Part shown: positions 12,481 through 25,774 of the stretch, in pieces
How positions within the stretch are numbered: position 1 is the first letter of the stretch
Layout: every line of letters begins with the position of its first letter
DNA from: Plantago major
Lineage: Eukaryota > Streptophyta > Magnoliopsida > Lamiales > Plantaginaceae
Direction of reading: 5' to 3'
Length of the DNA: 64,000 nt
Assembly (NCBI GenBank): GCA_026545765.1
Contig: CM048841.1
Location: forward strand, 102,505,352 to 102,569,351
Translations under genes and position numbers: made by a program
The notes under the pieces: model-generated
The model's input: only the letters and a program-made list of their open reading frames with translations
What the model was told of the DNA's origin: nothing
Databases searched by the model: none

Positions 12481-12800
12481 GCGGGAAGGGGGGGGGGGTC
12501 TGCATATACTCTCTAGGCGGGGAAACTCTCTTCGATCTTCTCTCTACTTTCTTGATCCATAACGGGCCTGGGAGATTTGATACTCTCTAGTGGGGAAACT
12601 CTCTTTGATTTTCTCCCTTCTTTCTTAATCTCCATAACGAGCGGCGGGGGGGGGGGGATCAGTTGATACTCTCTAGGCGGGAAAAATGTCTTCACTCTTC
12701 TCTGTACTTTATTGATCTTTATGACGGGTCAGGGGGGGTTCTGGCAGGTACTCTCTAGGTGGGAAAACTCTTCTATATTCTCTCTACTTTCTTCATTCAT
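12481..12800. repeat. G-tract minisatellite, four units of 74-86 bp
   Basis: TACTCTCTAG recurs at 12507, 12581, 12667 and 12749. In each unit it is followed by a 'ggcggg.aaact' box, a CT-rich stretch ending in 'tactttcttgat..ataacg', and a G run of up to about 12. Only a G-rich strand with long G runs distinguishes it from ordinary minisatellites. Confidence 0.85.
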
Positions 12801-14895
12801 AAAGGGGGCGGGGGCAACCGTACCATGTGAAATTATGTTCGTAGAATAATAATTTTTGTGTCTTTGGTGGGGAGACGCATACTACCGCGGGGTTGTTGGG
12901 AACTGGTGGGTTGAAAAACAACAACATGCGAAATATGTTTGTATAATATTTTGTGTGTGTGTGTGGTGACCACATATCACCGCGGGACAACCCTATTGAT
13001 TGTGTTGTATACATTTGTATTTTATTTTGGTTCTGTTTGAGGGATAGAATTAAAAAAAAGCACCTGTTAATTATTAACAGGTCGAGTACGGTATGACCCT
13101 ATTTTTACATTTTCTATAGTTAACATAAATAAACACTCAATGATAATATTAGATGAAGAAGGACTACCGAACATCACAATCAACGCTGTTACCATAAATT
13201 TGACTACCTTATTTTCTCGTTTAATTTATTTTATCACCTATTTCTATTTAATATTAAAAGTAAATTATACCGTGGCGATGTCACGAGTTAGTACTAGTTA
13301 AAGTAGAATTTTGCCCTATCTTCTTGGATGCTTTACTTGAACCATACTTTGTCTTGGTAGTAAGGACAAAAAGAACAGGTAGTAGTACTTTTAGTCTTTT
13401 ACTAAGGCGCGTTTGGGTGGGGAAAAGCTGTATTGCATTTACCTTCTAAACAATGTGCTTTTTTTAAGGCCAACATAATTTATGTGTGTTTGTATAGTTC
13501 TCAAACAGGATGTCCTAATAATGAAAGCGCGTCATGGTTACTCTGGAGTGAGACTGTCTTTATAAGAGGAAGCACTCGGCTATATGACATATAAAACGAG
13601 GAGGGTTGGGGCTTACTCTCCTAGTGGATTTGCCTTGAATAACGCTGCCGATGACCTAACAATAGAGAGGTTGATAACTACTAGTGTCCCCGCCTCCACA
13701 GTAAATACATAAATTTCCACGAGCTATTTATTAAGGGACAAGTATCCGAGAACTTTTGTCTCCTCTTAGAAGGGTGTCAATAGTCAAACGTGCATGATTC
13801 GGACTTAAGGGATCCAACCCCATAATCGATCGAGACACTATACGTAAAGATGTATGGTCATTATTTTGTTCATGTACCCGGGTAGTACATGATCGGCAGG
13901 CCGGACTAATCAGCTCGGCATGAGTGGGGTGAATTGGGTCATGCATATTCCAACTCTTAATTTTGGTAAAAGTTTGTGAGTTTGGTATATATCACCAAAA
14001 TAGACCTTGTATGAAAATGTTGACACACACTTCGTTGTTGTCCTAGTTTATTTGAAACTAAGCATCCAAATCTTATCATGATTGTCACAAATGACGCAAC
14101 TCGTAATGATTCAACATCTTGGGAAAATAGAATAATGAAGAATCAATCGATTTCTCAAATTGACGCTTGTTAAACTTATCATCAGATCTGGTGCTGATTA
14201 TGTGCAGCCAAAATATAGTATATACAGTATTCGTGGGCCAATTGAGAATTTTAAATTTGAGGTCTATATTATTATATACTCCTATAACAAACTATTTTTG
14301 CGAATAGAGGTGAAATATAAAGTTATTGAAAATAATATATATAATCTCCCTCTAAAATTGAGAAGGTAGACCGCGAACCACTATGACTCCTCCTGACTCG
14401 GCCCCTTTAGTGGTGGCAGGAATAAAATACTAACGTTTGGCAATATGGGGTAGGGATTGATCAAATGAAACCGTGCAAAAGAATTTAAAATATAAGGAAA
14501 TACTCATTTGTATTGACAATATGTATCATTTGATGATACTTTTATATTGGGCCTACTGGGGATATTGAAAACTACAAATGCTGGTGATATACATGTCGGC
14601 TAAGGTTATGTTATTTTCCTGGTGCTTACTCACCACAATTTGATTAGCTACTTATGTATTTTCTCTAAAGAAAAACCACTGAAGTATTAATCAATCGTAA
14701 AGTTTTGAAGTGACAAATGCTCCGTCCAATCTTTAGATCCAGCGACCAGCGTGGCTACTTTTCTACTGATCTTCGGGTGTTATGTTGGTTAGGGGTGATC
14801 ATAAAATCCGAAATTCGAAAATTCGATCCGAAAATCCAATCCAATCCAATGTATTCGAATCGGATTACGGATTATGATATTTTAGATCCGAAGAT
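12801..14895. other. Spacer with repeat remnants
   Basis: No gene is supported. About 13190-13310 is an inverted relative of 21296-21410: both share 'gatgtcacg' next to 'agtactaa' and a similar AT tract. The rest is unassigned. Confidence 0.4.
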
Positions 14896-15040
14896 TTTCG
14901 GATTAAAGTAGGAGAGATAGTGTATAAAGTAGGAGTAATAGTGAATAAAGTAGGAGAGAGATTTTCTATTTAAGGGATGTGAATGAACGGACCAAAATGG
15001 AATGCAGGAAGATGAAGTTGAGACGGAGTGAGTATATATA
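14896..15040. mobile_element. Probable MITE remnant
   Basis: Short iterations of 'ataaagtaggag' and 'agtgaataaagta' end in 'agacggagtgagtat', resembling the G/C-poor ends of plant Stowaway-like MITEs. There is no clean second terminus. Confidence 0.35.
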
Positions 15041-16358
15041 TAGAAAACTCTAAATAATACTACTAGCATATGTATCCGACCAAGTGTCCATATTATTTGT
15101 CCAAATTTCATTAGTTCGAGAAAAGGTATGATCAAAGTTGCGAGTGACACCAACTTTATATTCCTCAAAATGACTTCAATTTCATTTTCTTCAAGAACCA
15201 TCTACCAACACAATAATGTGTTGGATGCATCATGAAATTAAAAGTAGGGTGAAACCGTTTTACCAATAAATTTATTATCTACCGACCACTGATTAACTAG
15301 TTAATTTAATATTTTTCTGGTAAACTAGCTTTATCAGGTACTTTACTAAACATTTTTATTGACCATCAACTTTCAATTTCAACGAAGTAATCATCTAATT
15401 TTACTGTATTGAATTTTAATACTATCAATGAAACTTAGACTCTCTTCTCTTCATTTGAACTGAATGGAACTGAATTATAGTATAAAATATAACTAAGCAG
15501 AACTGAACTGAACTGTGTTGAATAGATCTAAATTGAACTGAATGAGTTTGCCGACGAAGAGAACATAACCTTGTTCACATTTCGCCACCCAAATTAGTAT
15601 TCTCAAACCAGGTAATTAAGAAGTGAGCAAAAACAGACAAATAATTTTGTACCAATGTGTCAATCTTGCCTCTATATGAATTTTAAGATTATATTCCATT
15701 TGCATTATTCAAATACAATTTTTTATATGAATTTCTAAACATTTGACGTTTATCCATCTCTCCGATTTAGCATATAAATATATTGAACATAATTCAAACT
15801 TTAAATCAATGATAATCATAATACAACCCTCCAACTTATGCCTGCTTTTCTCTTTTTTTGAAGGACAAACACATAACATAAGGACCCACAAATAAATAAA
15901 TTGAAATAGAAGGACCATGATGGCATAGAGATATAACTTAAAAAGGAAAAAGTTGTTGCTCAATCACTTCAGTATTTGATCACTCAATATCAACTATCCA
16001 CTAAACAAAACCTGTAGATGACACCTGCTTCAATTCAACATCACATTTGACCTAAAGATTCACAAGCCAAATTGTGTTTGATTGTTTAATTCATTAGATA
16101 TATTAAATGTTTCATTAACAAGCATATTTGTTACACTCCACTCAACTAATCTCCAAGAATTTGTCCTTTTTAACCAACTTCACCAGACCTGTTCTTGCAT
16201 ATAGCACGCTATGATTGCAATTTACAAGCAACATTATATACTCCACCATTTAATATTGTGGTTTCTAATTATGATACAAAAGAATACCTTAAGGACAAAA
16301 GGATGAGGTTAGAAATGTGATGACATGGTTTGCTTGTGAGTGAAGAGCACTCATCAGG
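15041..16358. other. Spacer including the probable 3' UTR of the OEP39-like gene
   Basis: AT-rich. 'gaactgaa' iterations occur around 15455-15545. No coding region is supported. The right end is downstream sequence of the minus-strand gene that stops at 16359. Confidence 0.45.
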
Positions 16359-19300
16359 CTATAGAGTACTGAAACCGATATACGGAGTTCCTTTGTGAAA
16401 CGCATTGACAGCGTAGTCGAGATGAATGTGTCCAAAATCAGACTTGAACCGAAGTCCACAGCCATAGCCGAAGCCGCTGCCAGGTTTCCCGTGCCTAAGA
16501 GCAGGATTGCCTGGAAGAAGTAAAATTAGGATTCTGATCTCTGAGTTGGAAAAAAAATCATGATAACCGATAAGGAAACTGGATAGCAGAGGAAAAAGAA
16601 AAAAGAAAGAAAGAAAAGTACGTATTTAAACACTTCTAGAGGTTGTAAAAGTTTCGGACACAGATTAGATAACATGATCTGAGTATTGACATTAGCGTAG
16701 TCCAGTACCATGTAAGGATGGAGGATCACACAAGCGTTCATAAAGGATTAGATGGATTATGCATGTAGTACTGAATCATCTTAGATGACATCGGTAATAT
16801 TCAAGGATATAAAAGTGGCAAACTCTATATATGTCCCAAACAATCTCTCGATAACAAATCCTCAAGGGGCATGATGACCATAATTAGCGTGTGGTATTTG
16901 CAGCAGGCCCCAAAATCATTGATGGGCTGTCGCAGTCTATATATTTAACATTTTTAGATACAAGGAAGTAAATTGCCTATCACAAATTAGCTCAAGCAAA
17001 GCTACAAATGGGAGTCAGATTCCAGATCGTATTGCATTCATCAACAAACTATTTGATAAACCATAAAGATGCAAAAAGAAAGAAAAATTATAGCTTAAAA
17101 TGCCAAGAGTTGAAGATATTGCCAAGTTAAAACTTACCAGGCACATGACGACCAGAACCCCAATCAGTCCCACCATCTAAGAAAACTGCACCTTCGAGCT
17201 CAGGACTCTAATCATAAAAGAAGAATGATGAGTTAATGAATGCCTTAACCTTTTTTTTTTTTTTGTGTGTGGAAATAACGTAAGATTGAATGACACAAAA
17301 ACTTGTAAAATTATCATGTATGGGGACATTTTCTTTCTAACAGCAAATAGATCTTCAAGGGGAGCATATGTTTCTATTGGAAATAGTCAAAATATTGGCT
17401 AGCCTAATAAATAGAGATTTGCAAACGCAGAACATCTCTAGATCCAATGCTACTTCCTACATGGTTTGGAGATAAACAGATGATGTGTAGAGAATTTCAA
17501 TTGGCAGGTGTATATTATTCTATAATTATAAATCCAGTGAACACCATCTTCTTTTACCGCCTCTGAAATCTAAAAGAAAATTGCGCTGCCACCTGCCTGA
17601 TGTAATGAACGATCAATTCAAACAAGAAACTCCTCATCTCAGGGCCTTCTTAATACTTGCATATAAACTCTGAAATGTCTCATTTTACAATCAGCTTTTG
17701 CACTTTTTGTACATTGATCAAAGTTATTAACCTTGCCCCACTGACGTGGTTTTGCCTTATAAATCCTCCCGAAAATAAATTGTTACACTTTTCTTTCTGA
17801 ATGGAGAGCATCTTGAAAGAATTTCCCACAACATCGTGACAGAACTCCAAGAGTCCATGACAAAAGGTGAGGGGGTAAAGAGTCGTGTTGTTAGATCTAG
17901 TAGTGTGTGCATAATGAGAAGCAGTGAAGCACAGTACTATCTTCTCAATTATTCTAGCTGCAATGATTTATCTATGTTTCAGATGAACCCAAAGAAGATG
18001 CAAATACAGAGATACCAACAACAGTTAGATTTACATGATGAACAATCATATATGCAGTGTCAATTAAAGATCACTTACCAATGGTATTGTCAGTTCACCA
18101 TTAGCAACAAGGCACAATCTGCCAGATCCAACAGCACCTTCAGCGTAGCCCCGCACACTACCCACTCCACCAATTGAAAAGGCTTGATAAGGAGCAATGT
18201 TACCCACAACAGACCCACCAGTGAGACTGCATGACAACATGGGGGTCGGCAGAATGAGAACTTAGAAAAATAATACAAATAACAGACAGGTGTCCTTGAA
18301 GTTTGCACTTTTCATTAATCCCCACTCCAGTTTTTCTGTTAAAAGGCGTAAATGAAGACCCATGAGGTATGGTACGGAAGTTACGTAGAAATTTTGTATG
18401 GTGGCATATATAATTGAAGTGTTGGTAAACTTATACATTAGTAGAAAAGATGATATAGTTAAGTGGTTTAATTTCTCTTCAGCAATCCAACAGCCATTTG
18501 ATATATTCCTTTCTATGTGATTCATAACAAAAGGCTAACATCAAATTAATAGTGTTGCTTGATCATATCAAACTGTCGGAATTTTGAGTTCACATATTAA
18601 CATCATGCCAAAAGATTCACACCTTGTCAAAAAAAATGCCGGTCCAAGCTTCATTCCCTTCGATGCAACAAACTTAAAACGATTGAAGATCAACATCCTG
18701 GAAAGGATTGGAATTCCTTGCTCTATTTGCAGATTAAACTACAAATCAAACCAAATAAGAATATTCCACGTATTAGAACCTGAACTTATTGGTCTCAGAG
18801 CTATTAAAGCAAAATGCTTAATTTGAAGAGCACAAGCAAATTACACGAGTGAAGCAGTGATCATTTGCCTTCGCAAATCGAGATTCATTTTTAAATACTA
18901 CCATACTGTCATGATTACCACCGCTGCAGAAAAATATCAACACAGAAACCCGTCATTTAGCCACAAAAAAACAGTTTGGTGACAGGATCACTAGTAAACT
19001 CATGTACATGAAAACTGAAAATAAAGATTCACTTACCTGCAAGTCACTGGAAATCCATGGATATCCTGGCTTATGGAGCGACCGTCATCATTAACGGGAC
19101 GAATGTGCTGCATTGGTATACACCTTCAGTTACATCCGTAACAGATTACTTGCAGTGGGAATGGAACCACAAGGCAATGGAAATAAAGAAGACATGAAAT
19201 AATGGGACACACCTCAAACCTGACACTAGTTTTACTGCTCCAGTTGGAGGTTGCTGGAGCACTTAGATCCACTCCAGCAGAGAAACGACAAAGGTTGACA

Positions 19301-20475
19301 CCACCACTCTCTGAATGAGAGAATTTGTGATCAGGAATGCCATGAATGCCAATCTCAGGTGAGACGGAGTGCTACAAGGAAGTTTACTTTCAAATCAGAA
19401 ATTTTCATGGCAGAATATTCCGAAGTAGGTGAAATCGAAGATGTAAAAGCCAAATAAAAAATGTAGCATTCAGAAACTTGAACCATGTAACTGCATTTGT
19501 ACTTGCTGTGGAATGAAAGCGTTTATTCACTAAAAATAAAAAAAGGGTACTACGACAGGAATCAAGAATTATTTGCACTGCAGCAAGATTTTTAATATTA
19601 CCAGACTCCATGACTGATCTTTCGTTGTTTCCTTGGCAATGAGCCATCTCAAATTCATAATGGAAGATGTGGACAAAAATACAGTCCCACTATCTAGTAG
19701 AGATACAAGAATAATGCACCAAATAACAATGACTAAATGAATTTAATCACATGGAACCTAACCACCATCTCATACCTACGTTGCTCAATGCAAGTTACAA
19801 CAACCGAATGCTAAATTCACAATGCACCTTACATCATATCTATTCAAAACAAGCACGTATATAATAACTAACAGCTGCAACATTTAACAACAACCTGAAT
19901 AACAAAGGCATGTTGCTCGAGCCATTCCGGTCTAGGTTTCTGATAAGTGATCAAGACATTGGAATGACACAGCCCCTTATCGCATAACACATCAAGCTTC
20001 TCACTTTTCCCAAATAAATTCGGATGCTTTATACAAAGACTGCCATTACCAAAACAAAATAAAGCAATCAGCACAGGTCCAGCTAACATCACATCTCTCT
20101 CCCTCTCTCAAGCATTTTCTCAAACACCTTACCTCCCAATGACAAGCGAAAGCGGACTCACTCCATCAGCACTCCTGTTCACAACAACACGAAAACCCGC
20201 AATGTCAAAGCATAATCAAGAACATTTGTCATACTTCTCATCAATGTAAGCTAGTATGAGTTATATCTGTTGGAATTGAAGCAAAAGGGATACCTGAAAG
20301 GCTGATACATTAAAGCAGCACATAATTTGTGAGTGAAATCAACATTGAAGTCTATCTTGGCTACAAAAACAGACGAAAAATTCAATCTTTGATTCACATT
20401 TCAAGAAAACTGGAACGGAAAAACACAAGGTAGAGACAGACCATTTCCAGCATGAATACTTTTCTTGGCTCCCAT
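16359..20475 (-). CDS. OEP39: Chloroplast outer-envelope Omp85-family protein, OEP39/OEP36 type, eleven exons
   Basis: Exons in transcript order: 20475-20442, 20360-20294, 20174-20133, 20039-19895, 19371-19213, 19107-19037, 18923-18845, 18738-18623, 18226-18079, 17207-17138 and 16510-16359. All have GT-AG introns and phases agree, giving 360 residues, near the roughly 360 usual for this type. The start is MGAKKSIHAG. Recognisable blocks are SLCIKHPNLFG, then PLSLVIG upstream of it, QIEQGIP, and the Omp85 signature region GGVGSVRGYAEGAVGSGR (VRGY of the L6 loop). The C-terminal beta-strands include GKPGSGFGYGCGLRFKSDFG and DYAVNAFHKGTPYIGFSTL. No POTRA domains precede the barrel, as in P36/P39 and unlike OEP80 or Toc75. 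The family sits in the plastid outer envelope; a transport or biogenesis role is proposed but poorly defined. No frame lesions. Confidence 0.93.
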
Positions 20476-20480
20476 CCCAT
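20435..20480 (-). promoter_or_regulatory. Overlapping out-of-frame upstream ATG at the OEP39-like start
   Basis: An ATG at 20480 lies 5 nt before the start codon at 20475, in a different frame. After splicing to exon 2 its frame stops at a TAG within three codons, giving a 15-codon uORF that overlaps the start. Confidence 0.6.
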
Positions 20481-20684
20481 TACAGAATCTCTTACAAGCA
20501 TTCAATTGAATTGTTTAACATTTCATTTTCAGTGTTCAACAAAAAATCAAGCTTGTCCACAACTGTAAGTTATCCCTTTCGTCATATCTTCGTTCTAAAC
20601 ATTTTTTGCTCTTTTTTCTGGATGGCATTTGATTCTTTCAATTGTGGCAGCTTTTCTCTGCACGTGGATATGTGATGGGCTTAT
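20481..20684 (-). promoter_or_regulatory. Promoter-proximal region of the OEP39-like gene
   Basis: Position only. No strong TATA box was identified. Confidence 0.3.
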
Positions 20685-21298
20685 TGTTTTCGGCCTACTA
20701 GAAGAATGTTGGGTTGGGTTGGGCGGGGTTAATCCTTTTCGTAGATTGACCGGGTTGTTAACATAGGAGCTCAACTCGTTCGATATGTAATGGCATTAGT
20801 TTCGGCCTACTTGAAGAATGTTGGTTGGGCGGGGTTAAACGTTTTCGTAGATTGATTGGGCTGTTAAGGTTCGAGCTCAACTCGTTTGATAAGGTGTTCG
20901 AATCGAGCTCGAGCCTAACTTGTTGCTCGTTTTATAATTGAGTCGAGCCATTGATACTCGATTAGGCTCAATTAGGGTCGGTTGATTTTTAAATAATTAT
21001 ATGTATTTTTCGGTAACAAGTTCAAGCTGAACTGAAGAACGAACCAAACGAGTCAAGTCGAGCTCGAGGAATAAGATGTACAGCTCGTCTCGTTCAACAA
21101 CCCTATTTCCGACCTAACTTTAATACTCCCATTGCCAATTAGATATGACAATTGGAAATGTAGAATGTAAACATTTTGAAAAGGTCGTTTTTCTTACCTT
21201 GAGGGAAATCATACGTACATTACCTGAAACACCATCTAATTGACATATCGACATGAATTCTTCACCGTGTTTAACGCATTTAGCTTTTCATTGCCTAG
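20685..21298. repeat. Duplicated spacer segment, copy 1 (with 33350-33765)
   Basis: Shares 'cttattgttttcggcctac', 'gaagaatgttgg', 'ggcggggttaa' and the tail 'catacgtacattacct.....caccatctaattgac' with 33350-33765. Copy 1 contains the first block twice, at about 20685 and 20790. Confidence 0.75.
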
Positions 21299-22729
21299 TA
21301 CTAACCCGTAGCGATGTCACGGTATAATTATTTTTAATAATAAATAGAAAGGGACGAAAAAATAAATTAATCGAGCAAATAAGACTTGCAAACAACGTTG
21401 ACCGTTGTATCGGCGGTAGTCTTTCACTCAAGTCTATATGACCTAGTCTATTTTTTGGTAAATATGAAAAGTGTAAAATATGACTCATCATAACATATTT
21501 TCTTTGAAAGGGCTAGGATCCAAACCGAATATGTTTAGGACCCGACGGGTTGATAACGTATATTTTATATCGGATCCTCTACTTGTACCTGACCCATTAA
21601 ATTAGTGTACAAAAAATGGGCCGGTCATCGAACCAGACAGCCTAAAAATGATAGTTCAATCGGTTCAACCGGTCAAACCAGTGGTTAACCCGGTATGCAG
21701 TCACAAATATATACCTCCTCTCAATTTTATATAAGATGTTTGAATTTGTATATATTTAATATGAGAATATAATTTTAGGAGATTCTATATCTTCATCCCC
21801 CTTTGCACAATTCTATATGCACACAACCACTTTAATTTAATTTTTGCTCATTTATTTTGTGTAGACTCTATAAAAATCTTAAGAGTCTTATAAGTGTAAG
21901 ATTCATTTGTGAGATAAAATGAAGAAAAAAGTTGTCTTCATTTTTGTGAAAAAAAACCAATTAATGAATATTTATGTATGAGAGATAATAAATAATCGTA
22001 GGAGATAGTGAATAAACCAATTAATCCTAAGATTAACTCAGCATGGCCACTAATAATTTACTTTTAATAATATTCCAGAAAGAGGATAATTCAATCGGCA
22101 TAATTAGAGTACTGATCAAACTAACAACAATACATACTCATAATATAATTTAATCGACTGCAAAGCAAAAAAAAAAAAATGTTCATATATTAGTTGTAAT
22201 TCAAACTCAACAGAAAATATAATAAGGAAAGATGTTTTTTCGTAACACATTTTTCTGAAGCCCCCCTCCAATACGCAATAACCATAAGTTTCCTGATGAT
22301 TTCAACCTTGACCTTGGATACCATAATTGTAAAATAACAAATATAAGTACATATTAGAGAAATTCACTCACGTCTTTTAAATGATCAAGGAGGTGCGGGC
22401 ATGATATCGTGTTGGCTACCCTTCCGTATAACTGGTTATATATGTTTTAAGTGTCCAATAAATACGACAACTAATCTACTGAATGGTTTCTCATTGACTC
22501 CCACTTGCACTTCTCATTACCTCTCTAACATTACGGTCAAAGGCCTAAAAAACAAATTATATTATTCATGGAGGCCTTATCATGTGGCAATGCAACGACA
22601 TAAATTGCATTGAGTATAAAAAAAAATGGAAGGCAATACGGAGTACAATTTAATGACGCAAACATAACGCTGCCTCCAAATTTTGTTAAACACCTACTTG
22701 TAAACCAAAATAGCAGTGAATTCAGTTCA
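21299..22729. other. Spacer, no gene seen
   Basis: Contains the inverted relative of 13190-13310 at 21296-21410 and unassigned AT-rich DNA. Part of about 3.9 kb that is absent between the matching flanks of copy 2 at 33765. Confidence 0.4.
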
Positions 22730-24330
22730 TTAGTTAAAATTATAGTAGTACTCTTAAAGTTGAGTTCCAAGGTTGCAAATATAAAATTCTTTGAGTTAAA
22801 ATTATAGTATTATTCTTAAAGTTGAGTTCCAAGGTTGCAAATATAAAAAAAAATTGAGTTCCAAATTTGGAATCCTTTTTTTGAGGATTTTACCACAAAA
22901 CGTGGTTTATTATTCAAATTAAAGTTTTTTCAAGTTGTAATTATCTCATTTTCAAAGTTGGTTTATACATCGAATTTAGTTGTCAAGTTCAAATTACGTA
23001 CCCCATTCTTAGAGAATATTTCTCCATACATTGTGGTTTACCCTTTCAATAGAGTCTTAAAGTTGTAATTACCTCATTATTAGAGTTGGTCTGAGTTCCA
23101 AATGTGCAACTAACTATTCCAAATAATGAGCTTTACCTTTCAATATAGTCTCCAAGTTATAATTATCACATTTTTGTAGTTGGCTTGGTCGTCAATTTGA
23201 GTTTTCAAGTTAGATTGACCACATTTTTATAGTTGAGTTTATACTACCAATTGAGTCGAGTCCATAAGTTGGAAGTACCCTTTATTTGAATAAGTTCTTC
23301 ATATAGCATGGTTTGGTCTTCGAATGTAGTCCCCAAATTATAATTATAACAATTTTAGAGTTTGTTTATCCCTCGACTTGAGTTTTCAAATGAAATTATC
23401 ATATTCTTATAGTATTTTACCACATAAAGTGGCTTACGTTTCTAATATAGTTTTACGTTTAAATGATTTCAATCGTAGAATATTTTTACCGTTTGAACAA
23501 AATTCCTAATTCGGAATGATCTCATTGTTAGATTATTTTCAAATAGCATGGATCATTCTTGCATTAGAGTTCCCAAGTTGAATTATATTATTCTTACAGT
23601 TGCTTTGCCCTTCAAATGGAGTTCTCAATTAAGAATTACTTCATTCTTAAAGTTGAGATTAACATTTGAATTGAATTTCCAAGTTAAAATTATCTCATTG
23701 TTAAAGTGTGTTTACCCTTTGAATTGAGTTCTTGAGGAATTTATGTATTTCTTCCAATAATTTTTTCATATAGTGTGGTTTACTATTCAAATAGAGTTCT
23801 CAAGTTGGGTTTATCCATTTCTTTGAGTTGCTTTTAACTTCAAATTGAGTTTTCAAATTGTAATGATCTCATTCTTAAAATTTTGTTTGCTTTCACGTTG
23901 AGCTCCCATGTAGGAACAATCTAATTCTAAAATTTGAGCTTACCGTTCGAACTAAGTTTTCAAGTTTTTTTTATCCCATTGTTATAGTTGATTTGTCATA
24001 CGAATTGATTTCCCTAGTTAGAATTATCCTATTTTTTTAGTTGAGTTTACTTTCGAATTAAGTTCATGTGCTTGAATCATTCCTTCATTAGAGTATTTTT
24101 TCCATATAATGTGGTTTATTATCCGAATAGAGTTTGCAAGTTGTAATTATCTCATTCTTATAGTTTGTTTGACCTTGGAATTGAGTTCCCACGTTCTAAT
24201 TATCTCATTCATAAAGTTGAATTTTACTTTTTAAGTTGAGTTTCCAAATTTGGATTATCCCATTCATAAAGTTCGTTTACGCCTCGAATTGAGTTCCTAA
24301 ATTGAAATTATCTCTTACTTAGCCATATCA
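22730..24330. repeat. Highly diverged tandem array of about 50-bp units
   Basis: About 1.6 kb in which a theme 'gttgagttta.cctt.gaattgagttc.caagtt..aattatctcattctta' recurs roughly every 50 bp with heavy mutation. A second motif, 'catata.tgtggtttac..tt.aat', recurs near 22905, 23025, 23297, 23415, 23767 and 24100, suggesting a higher-order unit. The first two units (22733 and 22796) are almost identical. No coding frame. Confidence 0.75.
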
Positions 24331-25357
24331 GATTTTTCAAAATCGACCCCTGCTAAATGGTCTTTTGTTTAGATTAGTACCCACAGTTCAAACAATTACA
24401 GATGATTCCAAATTTATAATGTAGTTTGAAATAATTACACAAACCCAAAAAGTCATAGATTATCTAATTTTATTTAATTTTATAATGATTTTTTCTATTT
24501 TAACTTTTCTTTTAGTCTTCTCCTATAATTTCAAATATTCAACACTTTTTTCTATTTTATGCTATTCAAATATTCAACACTTTTTTTTTTCAATTTATAT
24601 CTTATAATTGGTGTCTATGGATTCGTTTCGTCGCGATGAATCCAAATACATGTTCAAAATATTTTTCGAAGTTTTGCAGATAAAGTTATATGAGATTTAA
24701 TAAAAACTATATATGTAGTGAACATACTAAAAATATAAATAGTGAAAGTTATAAGGTGCATTGCATTGTCAAGAATAAAATGTTCCATGTCTTATTTTCC
24801 AAATTTAGAATTTACACAACCAATAGATCTCATTTAACAATTTGATTTTTTATTTTAATATATAAATAATTTATTTAATTAATAATAATATATAAGATTG
24901 GTGTCTACGGATTCGTCTTGTCGAGGTGAATTCAAATATATGTTCAAACTATTTTTCGGAGTTTTGCAGATAAAGTTATATGTAATTTAATAAAAACTAT
25001 GTATACAGTTAATATACCAAAAATATATAGTACACTTCTAAATTACTATTTTCTTTTTGAATTAATTTTGTGAATAAAACTCCATGAAATTAAAGAGACA
25101 TGCCACATAGGATTTTGCACATGTGGCATACCTCTTTATCGAGATAGATCACCAATTTTATTATATATATATATATATATATAAAGATTCATGACTTTAA
25201 AGCACATTCCGGTAGAAAGTAAGGAATTCATGCATGACCATTATGATATTGATGTTCGAAGTGTATAGATATGTCCTCCAAGATTCATGACTTTTCATTG
25301 TTTATTTCAATCCATTGCTTTGCTCATGTTTCATTTATATTGTTTGCTCTATTCGAT
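24331..25357. repeat. Two copies of the dispersed AT-rich repeat, then SPH upstream region
   Basis: 24605-24735 and 24897-25030 are direct copies of the family at 11036-12050 in opposite orientation, sharing 'ttggtgtcta.ggattcgt', 'tgttcaaa.tatttttcg' and 'aaagttatatg'. A TA microsatellite (about 25163-25182) leads into TATAAAG, a possible TATA box for the SPH gene. Confidence 0.65.
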
Positions 25358-25774
25358 ATGAAAAACATTAACCGAATCATTGCCCTATGGCTTATAATAC
25401 TCTCTGCAACAGATCTTCATGCAGATGCAGAAGTAGTCGTTCAAATATGGAACCGGCTAAACGATAACAAGCGCATAAACATCCATTGTCAGTCGGCAGA
25501 CGATGACCTTGGTTATCACGTCCTCAATACTGGCATGTCAATCTCATGGAGTTTCAGTGTCAACATATGGGGAACAACCCTGTTCTATTGTGATGTACAA
25601 TTAGGTGAGTCGAAAATTTGGTATCATTTTGATGCATTTGATATCAAAAGAGATTATTATCGATGTTATTCCGCGTGTCGTTGGGTGATTATGGGAGATA
25701 ATGCATTGTATGGGTTTAATGAGCACACAGGGCGCTGGGAATTGATTCCTATGAGTGCATACGAACGAGAGTGA
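25358..25774 (+). CDS. S-protein homolog (SPH, plant self-incompatibility S1 family), intact
   Basis: Encodes 138 residues. An upstream in-frame ATG at 25271 is open, but the one at 25358 begins a classic signal peptide (MKNINRIIALWLIILSA, cleavage near residue 22). The mature protein has the family blocks: a beta-strand start VVVQIWNRL, INIHCQSADDDLG, ISWSFSVNIWGTTLFYCDV, and a C-terminal ALYGFNEHTGRWELIPM. Cysteines in HCQS, FYCDV and YYRCYSAC give four in the mature chain. The family is small, secreted and rapidly evolving. In Papaver the S-determinant of this family acts in pollen rejection; most paralogs have no known role. It lies in a local cluster with the copies at 33936 and 35325. 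Confidence 0.9.
   Translation: MKNINRIIALWLIILSATDLHADAEVVVQIWNRLNDNKRINIHCQSADDDLGYHVLNTGMSISWSFSVNIWGTTLFYCDVQLGESKIWYHFDAFDIKRDYYRCYSACRWVIMGDNALYGFNEHTGRWELIPMSAYERE

Noticed and set aside
12793..13014. Minus-strand frame after the minisatellite
   Set aside because: No similarity, no neighbouring gene structure.
17836..18308. Plus- and minus-strand frames over OEP39-like exon 9 and introns
   Set aside because: They cover the spliced minus-strand exons or introns; only the exon portions carry family similarity.
22730..24330. Possible CRISPR-like or protein-coding periodic array
   Set aside because: Units are diverged with no conserved repeat plus unique spacer pattern and no long frame; eukaryotic context.
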